This document shows, in pieces, positions 35,291 through 47,252 of a stretch of 64,000 nt of DNA. Under the pieces are notes generated by a model. The model saw only the letters and a program-made list of their open reading frames with translations, was not told where the DNA came from and made no database searches. This stretch comes from Riptortus pedestris (taxonomy: Eukaryota > Arthropoda > Insecta > Hemiptera > Alydidae). A program made the translations under genes and the position numbers. The stretch lies in assembly GCA_019009955.1 (NCBI GenBank), contig CM032231.1, positions 111,692,001 to 111,756,000 on the forward strand, written 5' to 3'. How positions within the stretch are numbered: the stretch's first letter is position 1; every line of letters starts with the position of its first letter.

Positions 35291-35489
35291 ATTATAATGC
35301 ATAATAAGAATTAATACGAGTAGCCATTGAAGGATCATATGAGACCAAGTACTTATTGAAATGATAAGGCTTGTTGCGTGAGATGTTCAGTTCCGACAAA
35401 CCAGCCGATAAACTGAGTTAAACTTCCTATGTAATTAATTATTCATGAAGTTGCTATTATCCAACCTAGTCCTTTCAATAACTTTTTAA

Positions 35490-35495
<6 letters not shown>

Positions 35496-35536
<41 letters not shown>
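35496..35536. repeat. (AT)n microsatellite
   Basis: AT run not associated with an H-repeat copy. Confidence 0.95.
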
Positions 35537-35537
<1 letters not shown>

Positions 35538-35661
35538 TAAATTAAAAAAATGGGGAAAAAATGGGAAGGAAGGGGGGGTTGAAATAAAAATATAAAGTAC
35601 ATATGAAAATCGGCCTAGCGTGTGTGTGTCTGGGACTTCCTATGATTGGGGAACTCAAAAA

Positions 35662-36082
35662 GTCCGTCACGCAGGGGCTGCGTAAACTAAGCAGATTTCC
35701 CTCGTGAAGTTTTACAATAGAGAAATTTCACGAGAGCCGAACAGTTAAGAAACTCACTCTCACCGGTTATCCGCCCGATTTCATAAAATTGCAAATATCT
35801 CGGTTAATATGCAAGATACAGAATACATGTATAGAACAATATTTATAGTAAATGTAATTTGCAATAAGATTCATTCTATACAGTTTTTCGATCCGACGCA
35901 TAATAACGGAGATATTTCAACTTTTCGAAAATCTTCCCTTCTAAACCCCACCCCCCTACCTCTGGTCCTATTACAGCCATTAACGAACTTGATCTGTCTT
36001 TTAAAATTAAACGACTAATTGTCGAGTTTGGTAACGATCAAACAAAAATTGCGACCGCTAGAGCGGTAACAGACAAATATAT

Positions 36083-36148
<66 letters not shown>

Positions 36149-36272
36149 TTTTGAACGGACCCCATTTTCGTCATCTACTAACTAAGACCGATGGACATTT
36201 GAAGAAAAATGTCAAAAATTCCGGCATGAGTACAACCTCAATAGCTGATGTCCCTTAAGGGAAATCTGCTAA
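35662..36272 (+). mobile_element. H-repeat copy, full length, with (TA)n
   Basis: GTCCGTCACGCAGGGGCTGC, AGCAGATTTCCCTCGTG, core, GCGACCGCTAGAGCGGTAAC, (TA)n at about 36078-36145, TTTTGAACGGACCCCATTT, hairpin ending CTGCTAA. 611 bp. Confidence 0.92.
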
Positions 36273-38615
36273 TATGGTCTGAAGAGTGTTGGGTATTGAT
36301 GACCGTGATGTTTTTTTCCCCCAAAATTGAACAAACAAACAAAGTTTTTTTTTTTTTGCATTTTAGAATGTTTCTTTTTTTTATATATATTTGTGGCATC
36401 TTTGAAAGATAAGCAATATCATTTTACACCTATGAAATTCATAGAAATAAGGAATTTGTTAACTACTTTTCCAAATGGTCCGATTTGAAAACCCTCAAAA
36501 CTAACAACAATCGTTATTATTAATAATAGCAGCTAATTTAGCAAAATATATTTCAGCATTTTATGCACCATGCATAACAAATTTTTAAAAAATAAAACGA
36601 TTTTTTTTAAAAATGTTCGTCACTAAATAAACTCATAAATCCAAGCGTTCATTAAGACCAACATCTTAAATCGTGATTAATTTGCATAGCTAGATTTCAT
36701 TAGAAAGTAACAACATAACAATAACAACGTATTATTATTTCCCATTCCATTGTATTTTTGTATATTTTTTTAGTGGCGTGGACACTTACTTTTCTAAAGA
36801 ATTCTATTGCTATTGATAGTTTTTGGACTCACCTGTACTCCTCATCATCTTATAATTTCCATACGACTTATGAATGGCATTCCAACTACTTTATACACGT
36901 CAATTAAAATAAAACAGGTTTATTTTGTTTTTGTAAATTATAAAAACAATGTCATTGTCATCGACTATACTATGGCTAACCTAGTTATGAAGAAATTTCA
37001 CTACTTTTTTGTCTGATTGCGTTATCTGTGTTTAAGGTGCTATATTTAAATGTGACAATTTAGTAAAAAATAAAGAATAGAAATCTTCTCATTAAGTACT
37101 TTCTGAATGAAACAGTTCTAAGAATACTTCGTAAACAAAAATAAATGATGGCCTAAATAAGAATGCTTTATTTTAAATATTCCGTCAGCAAGATAGGACG
37201 AGAAACAAGGGTGGTAATAATTGTTTGTTTACTTTAAGCCTGACTGCTAGCTAAGTAAAATTAACTTCCTTTTAAATTCTGTTTACTTAAATCTAATTTT
37301 CCAGTCTCTTTGTTCTTTGTTTGCTTTTTTGAAGAGGTGTTTTAAGAGGCTTTTGAAACATGAACTAATACCGCTTGTTGAGGAGTGTTTTGCCAACGGC
37401 TTAAAAAACCCTCTTGTTGTTTCAGTTATAAACCACGAGCTTTTAACCTATTTTTATTTTTATTTTCCTAATCCTTCAGACTGCTCCAGAAGTGTAACTT
37501 GGTAGCCTTAGTGGGCGTGATCCTGCTTGTAGGCGTACAAAAAGCATTAGATAATTAATTATTTTCTAACTACATGCATTTCTTGTGTAATTCATTCGCT
37601 GTCAGACATATCTTAATGTGTTGATCAATTAATAATGATGAGATCCTAACTATGCATTTCAACAAAACGCCCTGAATAATTATCAGTTTTTTTCACAATC
37701 ATAAAATATTAATTATTTGTTCTATAAAAAGTTTTTGGAAGATAAATAAGATAAATGCATACGTCAGCGGTTAAAGTAATAGATATCATGGAGGCTGTGG
37801 GCTGTAATGTGGGAATTCATGCAGATAGTTTTTCTTCCTATAATTTTAAAAAATAAAATAAATTAATATTGATTAAAGAAAAACAAAAAAAAAGTAATAT
37901 GACAAATAAGTTAGGTTTTTATAAGTTGCTGTCTTTAAGATTAAATACCTTTCTTATTTCTTAAGTGTCTAGGTTATGAAATAAGTGTTTCATTTTTGAG
38001 TATTTCAGCGGAGTAGGTATTGCTCAGAATGGTTTATTATTATTTTTTAATTTGTGGATCAGAATCTGAAAGCCATAAATAAAAATAATTTCCTTACCAA
38101 CAGAGCGTAGATTTGAATAATTATTAGAAATTTTGTATTTATATTTTACAGTTCGCTCCACTAATAATTAGTCCAGTGGTAACCTCTCTTTAACCAGAAC
38201 TATTTTATTTAATGGTTGCAATAGACATGTCAAAGTTTTAATAATTGGCTAAAATAATCAATAACAATTTAATCAAAGCAATAGTAAAAAAATATATATA
38301 TTTTACGTCTTCTACTATGAAGAATACATTATATATATTATGAGAACCTACATTAATTTCGTTTCCTAGAGTGACCACGGTTTTTATGAAAAGTATACTT
38401 ATAAAATTAATAATTTTGAAAGGAAAATTTAAATTAAAATGTTGTCGCATATATTCTATATTAGTCGCGAAGAATTCTGTAACCCAATTTGAAATCGTCT
38501 TGTCCGTGGCATCATTTATGTTTAAGAAATTAACTCACATGGCGTGTAAGTAAACACTTTCCGAATGTGGGAGGGGTCAAAAATGGAAATTATCTAAAAG
38601 CAAATAAACGAGATG
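36273..38615. other. intron 1: no recognised feature
   Basis: AT-rich with T-runs (36340-36385); no coding signal. Confidence 0.35.
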
Positions 38616-38619
38616 GCAA

Positions 38620-38790
38620 GCTGTGTCTGATTGCTCGCAGCCCTCAATCACTTCTTTATTGGCTTAATGGGTCCTTGCGTGATTGATTAAGTGATTGGGG
38701 TTCAATGGGCTTTCTACAATAATCATCTCAGACTGATTTCCCAAATCAAATCTCTCATCGCGGCCATAACTGAAACATACTGATGTCCAT
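38620..38790. promoter_or_regulatory. candidate element with Exd/Hox-like sites
   Basis: TGATTGATTAAGTGATTGGG at 38680-38699 combines Exd/Pbx-like TGATTGAT and an overlapping TGATTA. CCTCAATCAC at 38642 is an inverted TGATTGA, and GGCTTAATGGG lies between. It sits in a GC-richer patch. Confidence 0.3.
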
Positions 38791-39825
38791 AGTCAGACTA
38801 ACTATTGTGGCAATATATTTGTGCGATGGGGACAATGTTTGTATTATTTAGAATCATCAAGGTATAGATTTTAACACCAAATGAAATCCATTAATCGAAA
38901 AATGGCTTTCATTGCTCCCAACTCTTGTCCTATATTCTAACCCCTTTGTAATGAAATCATTTTGCTTAAAGTTAAACGATCATCGCCTTGTCATTTTCTC
39001 CTCACTTATGAGACTTCCACATTTATCGACTTCATTCAGAACTTCCAATATTCATTTTTCGGTCATTTCTAAGTGTTCTCTGTGAGGTAAATGCTCTAAC
39101 TGTTCTATGTTTTATAATACTAACTATAATATCGGGCGTGGTGAATCTAATATTCATAATATCAGCTGAAATAGAAGAGGTCATCGGCTATTTTTACATG
39201 TCAAGATTAAAGATAAAAAAAAATAATATATATCGAAATCATTGTTGACTAGTATGTAAAAATTCCTCAAGAGTCATATCTCTTTTAGTTCTCATTCCTA
39301 ATTATACAGCTTTTGAGGTTTTTATCATAGCCGCTTTTCAACATTGTACCAGTGACGCACGTTTTTATCGTGCCCGACTAAGCATAATCGAGAGGTTATC
39401 CTAACGATCGGCCAATGAGGAATTTGATAGTATTGTGTAATCTCTAGAGTGACAAAGAAAAACACGAGTGGCGAGAACAGAACAAAAAAACGTTTTATAA
39501 AAACAAACATCTAACAATGCCAAGAGTACAACGAATATTCATATCAAATATATTGCATGAACTTTAAAAAAAGAAGTTTTAGAAGCAGTATTTATGATCA
39601 GTAAAAAAGAATGTAAATAATGAAAATGTATCTTTCCGCAATAAGGAATAATAAACATTGGATTACGATGTCCCGCATTGTTCTATGCGAATCCAAAAAT
39701 AAATAATTTTAAGCCATCATTAATAATTGTGAGTAACTTATAATATAACTGATCTACGGGCATAATACCAAAACTAATTTAATTATTACGGCTTGAGGGC
39801 CTAATACTCATATTTAACTATTTAA
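38791..39825. other. intron 1: no recognised feature
   Basis: AT-rich; no coding signal. Confidence 0.3.
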
Positions 39826-39829
39826 CATA

Positions 39830-39910
39830 AACCTTTTAAGTCCACCCTGTCATGAAGTAGGTAACTTGTAGAGACCCGTTCCGGTTATCCTAGATGAAAG
39901 TGTCCTATTA
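39830..39910 (+). mobile_element. possible SINE fragment
   Basis: GTAGGTAACTTGTAGAGACC followed by CGTTCCGGTTATCCTAGATG resembles the SINE segment GGCAACCTGTAGATAACCCG and the GTCCCAATTAGCCTTAGTTG that follows it. Short and diverged. Confidence 0.3.
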
Positions 39911-42257
39911 AAACTGTGTAACTATGTATGTTCTAAAGATTTAATTTAACTTTTTGTTATTTAACTTACGGGTAAAAATAAATCGAGATTCGTGTATACA
40001 TTCCATTGATATAAATGTATTTATCAACTTCAGATGAAATTATCTGTATCGTAACTTACATTTCAAGTATAATTCATTTTATACTTAGCCTCATTTGATA
40101 ACTATCTTCACAAGACTTTGCAGTATAAATGTCTTCGGTCTACTTGTAATTCAGAAATCTGGTTTATGTTTCTTGATGGTTAATTTATTAACAGATATCT
40201 TCTTTAATATACACTAATTAATCTTTTTTTTTTCTTTTCAATATTTCTTCAACTTTCTCATTGTCAATTCAAAATGGCTTTATTATGCTTATTTAGAATT
40301 CTCAGTAAAAATTAGTTTGTTAAACTGCGAATTAATTCGTGACATATTACTATGTTAATAGCTGAACTGGAATGGAAATCTAAACTAGTCAGCCATGAAT
40401 AAAACATGAAATTAATACATCCTCTAGTCGCAAATTGATATTTTTCATAATTCTTGGTTATAAAAAGTCAGCCAGTTCCTCGTTCCATTTTCTGTAATTA
40501 AGATAGTTAGCTAGAAGACATGAGGGTCATATCTGATAGAAAGAAGTGCAAAATTTCCTTTGCTTGTTGGCGATAGTTTTGAGGAAGTTATTACATTGCT
40601 CTGTAAACTGCTACACTACCCAACTATAGGCCCCATCTTGATTGACATCAAATAATTTGTGAAGTGAGAGATAGCGGTTGAACGATTAAAGCCGTAATGC
40701 TAAAGGAATTGATTTACAAAATAAAATGGCAATTAAAAAGGGTTTATTTTTATTGGGACAGTGATAACTGTTCGTGCGTAAGCGGCTGGACCTTTGATAA
40801 CCCCTTATCATTATTATCACTGCAAATTAATTGGCTCTCACAGTTTTAGCAGACTGCATGTCTCTTTGAAGTAATGAAAGATAAATGCGGGCCATGTGCG
40901 CATATTACATAAATGTGTGGACTGGGCTCACTCTAACAGCTTTTAATTTAATCCTCTTTGAATGAATATACGGACACAGAAATAAGTGCGACATTTTGTA
41001 AAAAGAGGTGGGAGAACATGAGACATTAGAATAAAATTGATTTGACTGTTGATGAATTCAGAATAAATACAGTTTTTGAACCCGCCATCCTGTTCACTGA
41101 CGTAACGTTTTATAGCTTACTTTTTTTTTTCTTTTTAAATTAGAAAAACACGTATACGAGTCTGTTTGGAACTTAAATACAAATTTCCTATGCCAATTCG
41201 CCTAATCGGTGAACTAGTTCCGTATTTCACTGAAATCTATAGCTTCATTGGATGAGCTTAGCATTGTTAAGAATAATAGTCCAAATAACTAAATTTTTCT
41301 ATTACAGTATATAAAGATTGATGACCATTTTTCTGTAGGATAGATGATCAATTGCTATTTCTTATAGATTTTATTCACACGGTAATTGAAATATATCTAT
41401 CTAGTACAATGTTTCTGATCTAAACGAATAACCTGATTACCTTGTTATTTTTAATATATATTGAAAAAAAAAATCATTGCTCAGTGAATGAACCTTTTAT
41501 GATAATCCAAGCCGATGCGTATGTTGTTGTAACTCATCATAATTTAGATAAAGATCTTAATCAGAACATCAAAATTTCATTCGCCCGAGCAACATTTATA
41601 CAAACAGCCCATATAAATTCCCTATGTTTCCCGTGGAAAATAAACTTCGACTCTGTTACCGTTATAAAAGATATTATCACAATGTGGAAATATTATAGGC
41701 TATAGAACGTAAATGACTTGTAAGATGACATTCTACAATTCTTTACCTTATACAATCAGGCTGAATAAAAAAAGGAAGAAAGGCATAAAAGACCGGTATA
41801 CGATTCAAATCTAAACCAGAGTGCGTTACCACATTCCGTTAAAAGTTCGTCCAATAACTCTCTTTTTACTGCTTAATGTTTAGCGAAGTGATATCGAAAA
41901 GAGTAATTGAAATTCGGGGACGGCTAAATGGGCGTTAAGGGAATATACGACTTCTGGTAGCTTCACAAATCACGGAATATTACCTAATTTCCTGTCTTTG
42001 TGTGTTTTATTTTTTATTGTTTTTCTTTTCGTATTTTCGTAACACTCGGAATATTGGAAGATCATGTATGACAGAAATTTTGTGTTTTTTTTCAGCTTTT
42101 ATGACCACTTAAAACATTATAAATCGGTTTTCTATAAATGTATTTCTACCTACTGTTAAGTGTTGCTCAGTCGGAAGGGGGTGGGGTGCAAAATTTTAAT
42201 TTATGATTATTAATCGACTCTTCCAACTGCGAAGCTTCACGAATCAATAAATAACAA
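39911..42257. other. intron 1: mostly featureless, one motif patch
   Basis: AT-rich. A GC-richer patch at about 40600-40980 contains TTTGATAACCCCTTATCATT (opposed GATA sites) and GCAAATTAATTGG. Nothing coding was seen. Confidence 0.3.
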
Positions 42258-43042
42258 AAAGTATTGTCGAGTTGTCGCGTATTTGTATTTATCTCAAAAA
42301 GTAAAAGTTCATTGAGAACACTATTTAGTATTTAGTCTTCAAATAAAGTGGTTCATTATATGACAGCTTGAAGTGAGGGTTTATTGATTGATGAAAATTA
42401 AAATAAGGAAATATCTCGGTTGATATTCAATAATATGTATATAACAACTTTTAAAGAACATTACGTTTGAAATAAGATTAATTCTATACAATTTTTCGAT
42501 CCGACGCATAACGACGGAGATATTTCGAATTTTCAAATCATCCCCATCTAGCCCCCCTCCCACTGTCCGATTTCAGCCGTTAACGACTTTGTCTTCATTT
42601 TTACATGAAATGTTTATGCAGGGCCCCCACTACCTTATGCGCAAAGTGTGCAATGCACATGGGCGCCATCCTTTAGGGACGCCAAAATCAAGGGCCCAAA
42701 AAAAATAATTTAATCTACAAATAAATATAACTTTTAAAGTTCAGTTCTTTCCTTTATTTCAAGCACCTACCTACCATAAAAAAAAAAAAAAGAAAAAGAT
42801 AATTCAAAATGCCTTAAGGGGCGCCAAAATCCTTTTTTGCACACAGGCGCCAGTAGCCCTTAAGGGGACTCTGCTTTTAAATATAGAGTTTCGTAACAAT
42901 CAAACAAAAATTGCAACCGCTAAATCGTTAACAGACAAAGATATATACATATATTTTTGATGGAAGGACGTTTGAGGAAATATTTCAAACATCGCGTCAT
43001 GAGTACGACCTCAATAGCTGATTTCCCTTGCAAATCTGCTAA
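42258..43042 (+). mobile_element. H-repeat copy carrying a 255-bp insertion
   Basis: The conserved 5' end is lost. It has the CTTCAAATAAAGTG sub-type block, GATCCGACGCATAACGACGG, GACAAAGATATATAC and TCATGAGTACGACCTCAATA, and a hairpin with the loop deleted (TTTCCCTTGCAAATCTGCTAA). The family word TTTAAATATAGAG is interrupted at 42619-42873 by a foreign element. Confidence 0.85.
42619..42873. mobile_element. hAT-like short non-autonomous insertion
   Basis: Begins CAGGGCCCCCACTACCTTAT and ends AGCCCTTAAGGGGACTCTG, whose complement starts CAGAGTCCCC. Internal GGCGCC words and GACGCCAAAAT / GGCGCCAAAAT repeats give further symmetry. Termini and size fit hAT MITEs. An 8-bp duplication is not clear, so the class is tentative. 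Confidence 0.5.
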
Positions 43043-43229
43043 AAACTACTAATGCTTCTTAAAATTGTTACTGTGGAAGTGTAGCCATTTTATTCAACCT
43101 GCAATATAATTCACTTCCGCCTGCCAGAATACCATCTTAAACTTAGTTAACTATTTAGGGCTTAACTTTTTATAATTACAAAATCGTGCTCAAAATTGAA
43201 ATCCGTTAAAAGAAAAAACTGAAGCAGCC

Positions 43230-43625
43230 ACCTTTCGGACTGACATCAATTCAATACGCGGCCATCAAAAGTCATGGCGTATTATTGGGAAGTGGCGAGA
43301 GTTGTGAGCACTTAATCAAAAGGGGGGTCATTGTTTGCGGGTATCAGAGCTATTCCATAAATCTGCGTGCAGGCTTCTCTGGCAAGGTATAAGTCAAATT
43401 GAACGCCTACCTGAGCGCACTCAGCTAACCGCATCCGCTCAGCCAGATCGTTTAAACAAGACCATTTGTATTGGAGCGTCCGTTTTTCAATTCTCCCCTT
43501 TTTGCGACCTCTCCGCCGCCCACAGTGCGCATATTGCTCCCATAATGCCAGCAACTGGGGGAAAAATTGTTGAAAACCGTGCAAAAATTTCCCTCACTTT
43601 TCCAGGCAGAATGATATTATATCAA
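43230..43625. other. GC-richer intronic island
   Basis: Between two H-repeat copies and not repeat-derived as far as visible. Contains GAGCACTTAATCAAAAGG, CCTGAGCGCACTCAGC (imperfect inverted repeat), CTCCGCCGCCCACAGTGCGC. Open on both strands but unmatched. Candidate conserved element. Confidence 0.25.
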
Positions 43626-43636
43626 TAAAGAAGAAA

Positions 43637-44004
43637 GTCCGTCACGCAGGTGCTGAATTAACTAAGCACATTTACCACATATTTGAATTTTTCTTCAATC
43701 AAAATAATATTTGTTATTTAAGTTTCACATAAAGTGTTTCATTATATAACAGAGTATTGTTTATGCGACATGAGCAGAAGTGGGGTTTACTGAAATGATA
43801 ACCATTAAAGATGAGCCATTTGCTATCTTTCCCCGTGAGTGCATGCAAGTAGCTCTGAAGATGGAGACAAACGTTGTCGAAAGTGTTTAGCGCTGAAATA
43901 AATAAACTTGTGAAGAACCGGACGTTTTTTTCCTCTCCAGAGAAGACGTTTTTCGTCATGAGTTCAGCATCAATAGCTGTTTTCCCTCAAGGGGAATCTT
44001 CTAA
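43637..44004 (+). mobile_element. H-repeat copy with replaced middle
   Basis: Normal 5' end GTCCGTCACGCAGGTGCTGA and 3' end TTTTTCGTCATGAGTTCAGC, with a damaged hairpin. The usual core after about 43790 is replaced by TCTGAAGATGGAGACAAACG (43855-43874), TTGTCGAAAGTG and TAAATAAACTTGTGAAG. That piece resembles termini seen in other retroelements. The 3' end is four bases from the next copy. Confidence 0.75.
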
Positions 44005-44007
44005 AAA

Positions 44008-44610
44008 GTCCGTCACGCAGGGGCTGCGTAACTAAGCAGATTTCCCACGTGAAGTTTTACAATAGAGAAATTTCACGAGAGCCGAACAGTTACGGAAACG
44101 GCCGAACTAGCTTTCGGCGGAAGCTCACGACTAGAACAGAAATTAGCCGATCTCATCTCGTCCGTTATCCGCACACACACTTTATAATAATGAAAATATC
44201 TCGGTTAATATTCCAAATAGAGAATAGATGTATTTAACAATATTTATAGTAAATTTAATTTTCAATAAGATTTATTCTAACCAATTATTCCATCCGACGT
44301 ACAGTAACGGAGATATTTCGAATTTTCAAAAATCCTCCCATCCAAACTTCCCCTCCTACTGGTCTGATTTCAGCCGTTAACGAACTTGATCTTTATTTTT
44401 ACATAAAACGTTTAAATATCGAGTTTTTTTAACGATCAAGCAAAAATTGCGACCGCTAGAGCGTTAACAGACTAATATATGTATAATTTTGAACGGACCT
44501 CATTCTCGTCCTCTCCTGGGTAGCATCGATGGACATTTGAAGGCAATTTTTGAAAATCGCGTCATGAGTACGACCTCAAAAGCTGATTTACCCTAAGGGA
44601 AATGTGCTAA
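44008..44610 (+). mobile_element. H-repeat copy, full length
   Basis: GTCCGTCACGCAGGGGCTGC, AGCAGATTTCCCACGTG, GAGAGCCGAACAGTTACGG, core, GCGACCGCTAGAGCGTTAAC with a minimal TA run, TTTTGAACGGACCTCATTC, diverged hairpin and GTGCTAAAA. Head-to-tail with the previous copy. Confidence 0.92.
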
Positions 44611-45645
44611 AAACACGTTCAAAGAAAAAAAAAATATAAATTATCAATTATAATAAATGAGGGGGGGGGAGACTTGATAAAAATGATTGATTTTTACATT
44701 CAATACACCAGTTTAATGTTTCAATAGTTCTCGAGCGAAGTAGTTATACGAGTATAAATGAAAATTTATAAGATTGATTCTACGGAATGATATTCTAATC
44801 ATTCTATATTATTTATTGACGCATAAATGTCATATAATCAACATAAGTATTAGAACATAAGAAGACTTATTTCCATTGATTATAGTGGTAATTAGAAAAT
44901 GTGAATGGTTATCTCAAGACTTTTCGAATTAGAGATAAATTATTCGAGTCTAGCAGCTTGATAAGCAGTATTTCTAATATCGCTCACTGTTAGAAAGCTA
45001 TTACCAATTATCTATCACTTTGTATCAGTGCTATTTTATGAGTTGTCTGCTGATATTATTCTTGGAATCAAGATCATACCATATTATTTCACGCCCTTTA
45101 AACATTAATTGTAAGAAGTTTACTATCGTCAGAGAGATATATTAGCAGTTGCATTTAAAATATCAGTCACTTGTAACTATTTATGTATTTTAGTACATGC
45201 TGTACCTCATAATTGTACTCGTAAATAAGGAATCTTAGTAGCAACAATTTGCAGTGATTCCTCTTCGATTTCTGAATCGTCCAACCTTACACGCGATTCC
45301 AACAATACCAATAATTGTTAGAGCTCCCGATAACCTGATAGACGCTAATCGATATGAGTATGTGAACTAGAACGTAAACATACCATTCATTTTTGCCATA
45401 CTGACATGTTGTCAATTTGTAAAAGTATACATTTGAAGAGCAGAATTAGTCGTGTACGAAAATATAATCTTTACGTCTCAGCATATAAAAGATATGCTTA
45501 GAAAATATCTTCAGAATAAAAAGTGATTGGTTGTAATTTAATTAATATTCGTCATTGGTGAAATGTGAAATATTTTTTTTATATGTCGTCAAGTACAGCT
45601 TTCAGTTAATAAATTAATTATCTAAAAATAAACCAATACTAATTT
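44611..45645. other. intron 1: no recognised feature
   Basis: AT-rich, with a G-run at 44662. No coding signal. Confidence 0.35.
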
Positions 45646-46125
45646 TTAGCAGATTTCCTTTAAGGGGATTGTATATATTTGTCTGTTAACGGTCTAGCGA
45701 TCACAATATTTGTTTGATCGTTACCAAACTTGATAAATAAACGTTTCATGTAAAACTGTAGATCAAGTTTGTTTATGGATGGAATCCGACCAGTGGGAGT
45801 ATAGAGGGAGTAATTTCGAAAATTCTTAATATATCCGTTACTGTGCGTGAAAAAGTGTGTAGGAGCAATCTTATTGCAAATGTAATGTTCTATAAATGTT
45901 GTTATGACGTGTTTTCACTATCTTGATTACTAACCGAGGTATTTTCATTTTTTTTAGTTTTTGGTCCTCAGTAAACTCCGGACTCCTATTCATGTCGTAT
46001 TGACAATGTCGTGTTATATTATGAAGCACATTATTTGAAGCCTAAATACGAAATTTTGTTCTCATTGGACTTTTACGATTTGAGATAAATGCAAATGCGT
46101 GGGAAATCTGTTTTGTTAGTTGTGT
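45646..46125 (-). mobile_element. H-repeat copy (internal and 5' deletions)
   Basis: Reverse orientation: TTAGCAGATTTCCTTTAAGG, then directly TTTGTCTGTTAACGGTCTAG (deletion of the usual CATTTGAAG region), core, ATTTGAAGCCTAAATACG, GTGGGAAATCTGTTTTG. The terminal 5' sequence is lost. Confidence 0.8.
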
Positions 46126-46261
46126 CTGTGTGTGTTTTATGCTGTTTTTTTAGTCCCCGCATGACAGACGTCTTTTTTTTAACTTGACATTTCGAAATGG
46201 CATTTTTTAGGGATTAAGTTATTGGAATGCTGTGTGAAATAAATGGATAAATTTGCCACAT

Positions 46262-46405
46262 TCTGTTGGCTTAAAAAAAGAAAAAAAAAGTTTCTGGAAT
46301 TTGTCAGTTCATCTTGACCAGATGAGATAATGTTTAGGCCAGCTGTATCTGGTGATTCGAACCTCAGCCCTGGCAATTAACGCCCAACGGCTCCACAAGA
46401 GGGCG
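46262..46405 (-). mobile_element. second tRNA-like SINE candidate
   Basis: On the minus strand: GAGCCGTTGGGCGTTAATTG, then CCAGGGCTGAGGTTCGAATC. This resembles the D-stem to T-arm part of a tRNA, with a perfect B box GGTTCGAATC at 46354-46363. A tail of about 85 bases ends in a long T-run that could act as a pol III stop. It differs from the main SINE family. The 5' part of the tRNA is not evident, so it is not a functional tRNA. Confidence 0.4.
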
Positions 46406-46760
46406 GGTTCTTTTCGACTCCCGGACACTCGAAGCGGGAACCCTACTGATTTATCTGACTCCGATCCGTGATTTCACCGACACTAAATCACTTTTATGGG
46501 AGCTAATATACCTTAAAGACCTTGGGAGACGTGAAACGAGCCATTATAAGAATATAAATCTCGAGATCGAATCGTATTTATATTACTCTGTAGATATTGG
46601 AGTCAATCTGGGTTCGTTAGACGAGAGGTGCGCTCCGTCGTTGAGTTCGTTAATGCCGTATGTGCGGCTGTAGTCTGTTCGGATTGAGGTCGATGAATGG
46701 TTCCTATGAATTCCATCGTGATCTATCAAATCAAACAGAAGGTTGTCCTATTGACGAATG
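46380..46760. other. GC-richer intronic island
   Basis: Contains GAGGGCGGGTTC, CGACTCCCGGACACTCGAAG, CTCGAGATCGAATCG and GATCTATCAAATCAAAC. No repeat match apart from the SINE edge. Candidate regulatory element. Confidence 0.2.
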
Positions 46761-47104
46761 GGCCGGCGTATATAACATGAAAATAAATTTAATAAACATT
46801 TAACTAATTTCATTTAGGGCAGCACGACTAAAATGTATATGTTAATTTCATTTAATGAATAAATGGCATTGTTTAAATAATTTATATAATAATCATAATA
46901 CTCTAAAGTACTCTTGAACTATGGGTTTATCTTAAAGTATAACTACACAGCTATAAATATCCAAGACCAAGTATGCTATACAACAGAAAAAATAAGGAAG
47001 TGTAACATTTCGTATCAAATATTGATATGTTCAGACATTAATATATTTCATAAATGACATTCAATAACTTACGCCTTATTTGAGAATTAATATTCTAAAA
47101 TTTT

Positions 47105-47252
47105 ATTATTGTTTATTAACGTTCACTCTTTGGTACAATGGCACAGGTTATCATCCTTTTCTAACCAGGGTGGGACTAAGGATTTTATTTAATGAATTCC
47201 GTCACTAAATCAATTTCTACTGCTCAGGCGGGAATCGAACTCAAGGTTTGCC
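47105..47252 (-). mobile_element. tRNA-derived SINE (partial)
   Basis: Minus-strand copy: TTATTAACGTTCACTCTTTG, TTTTCTAACCAGGGTGGGAC, TTATTTAATGAATTCCGTCA and CAGGCGGGAATCGAACTC (B box complement). The A-box end is missing and the tail is shortened. Confidence 0.75.

Noticed and set aside
43335..43628. 97-codon frame with an antisense partner
   Set aside because: Both strands open by virtue of higher GC; no domain or start context. Kept only as a GC-richer island.
46340..46405. Possible functional tRNA gene on the minus strand
   Set aside because: Only the D-stem to T-arm part is tRNA-like; the acceptor stem and a credible anticodon arm are not seen, so a SINE is more likely.
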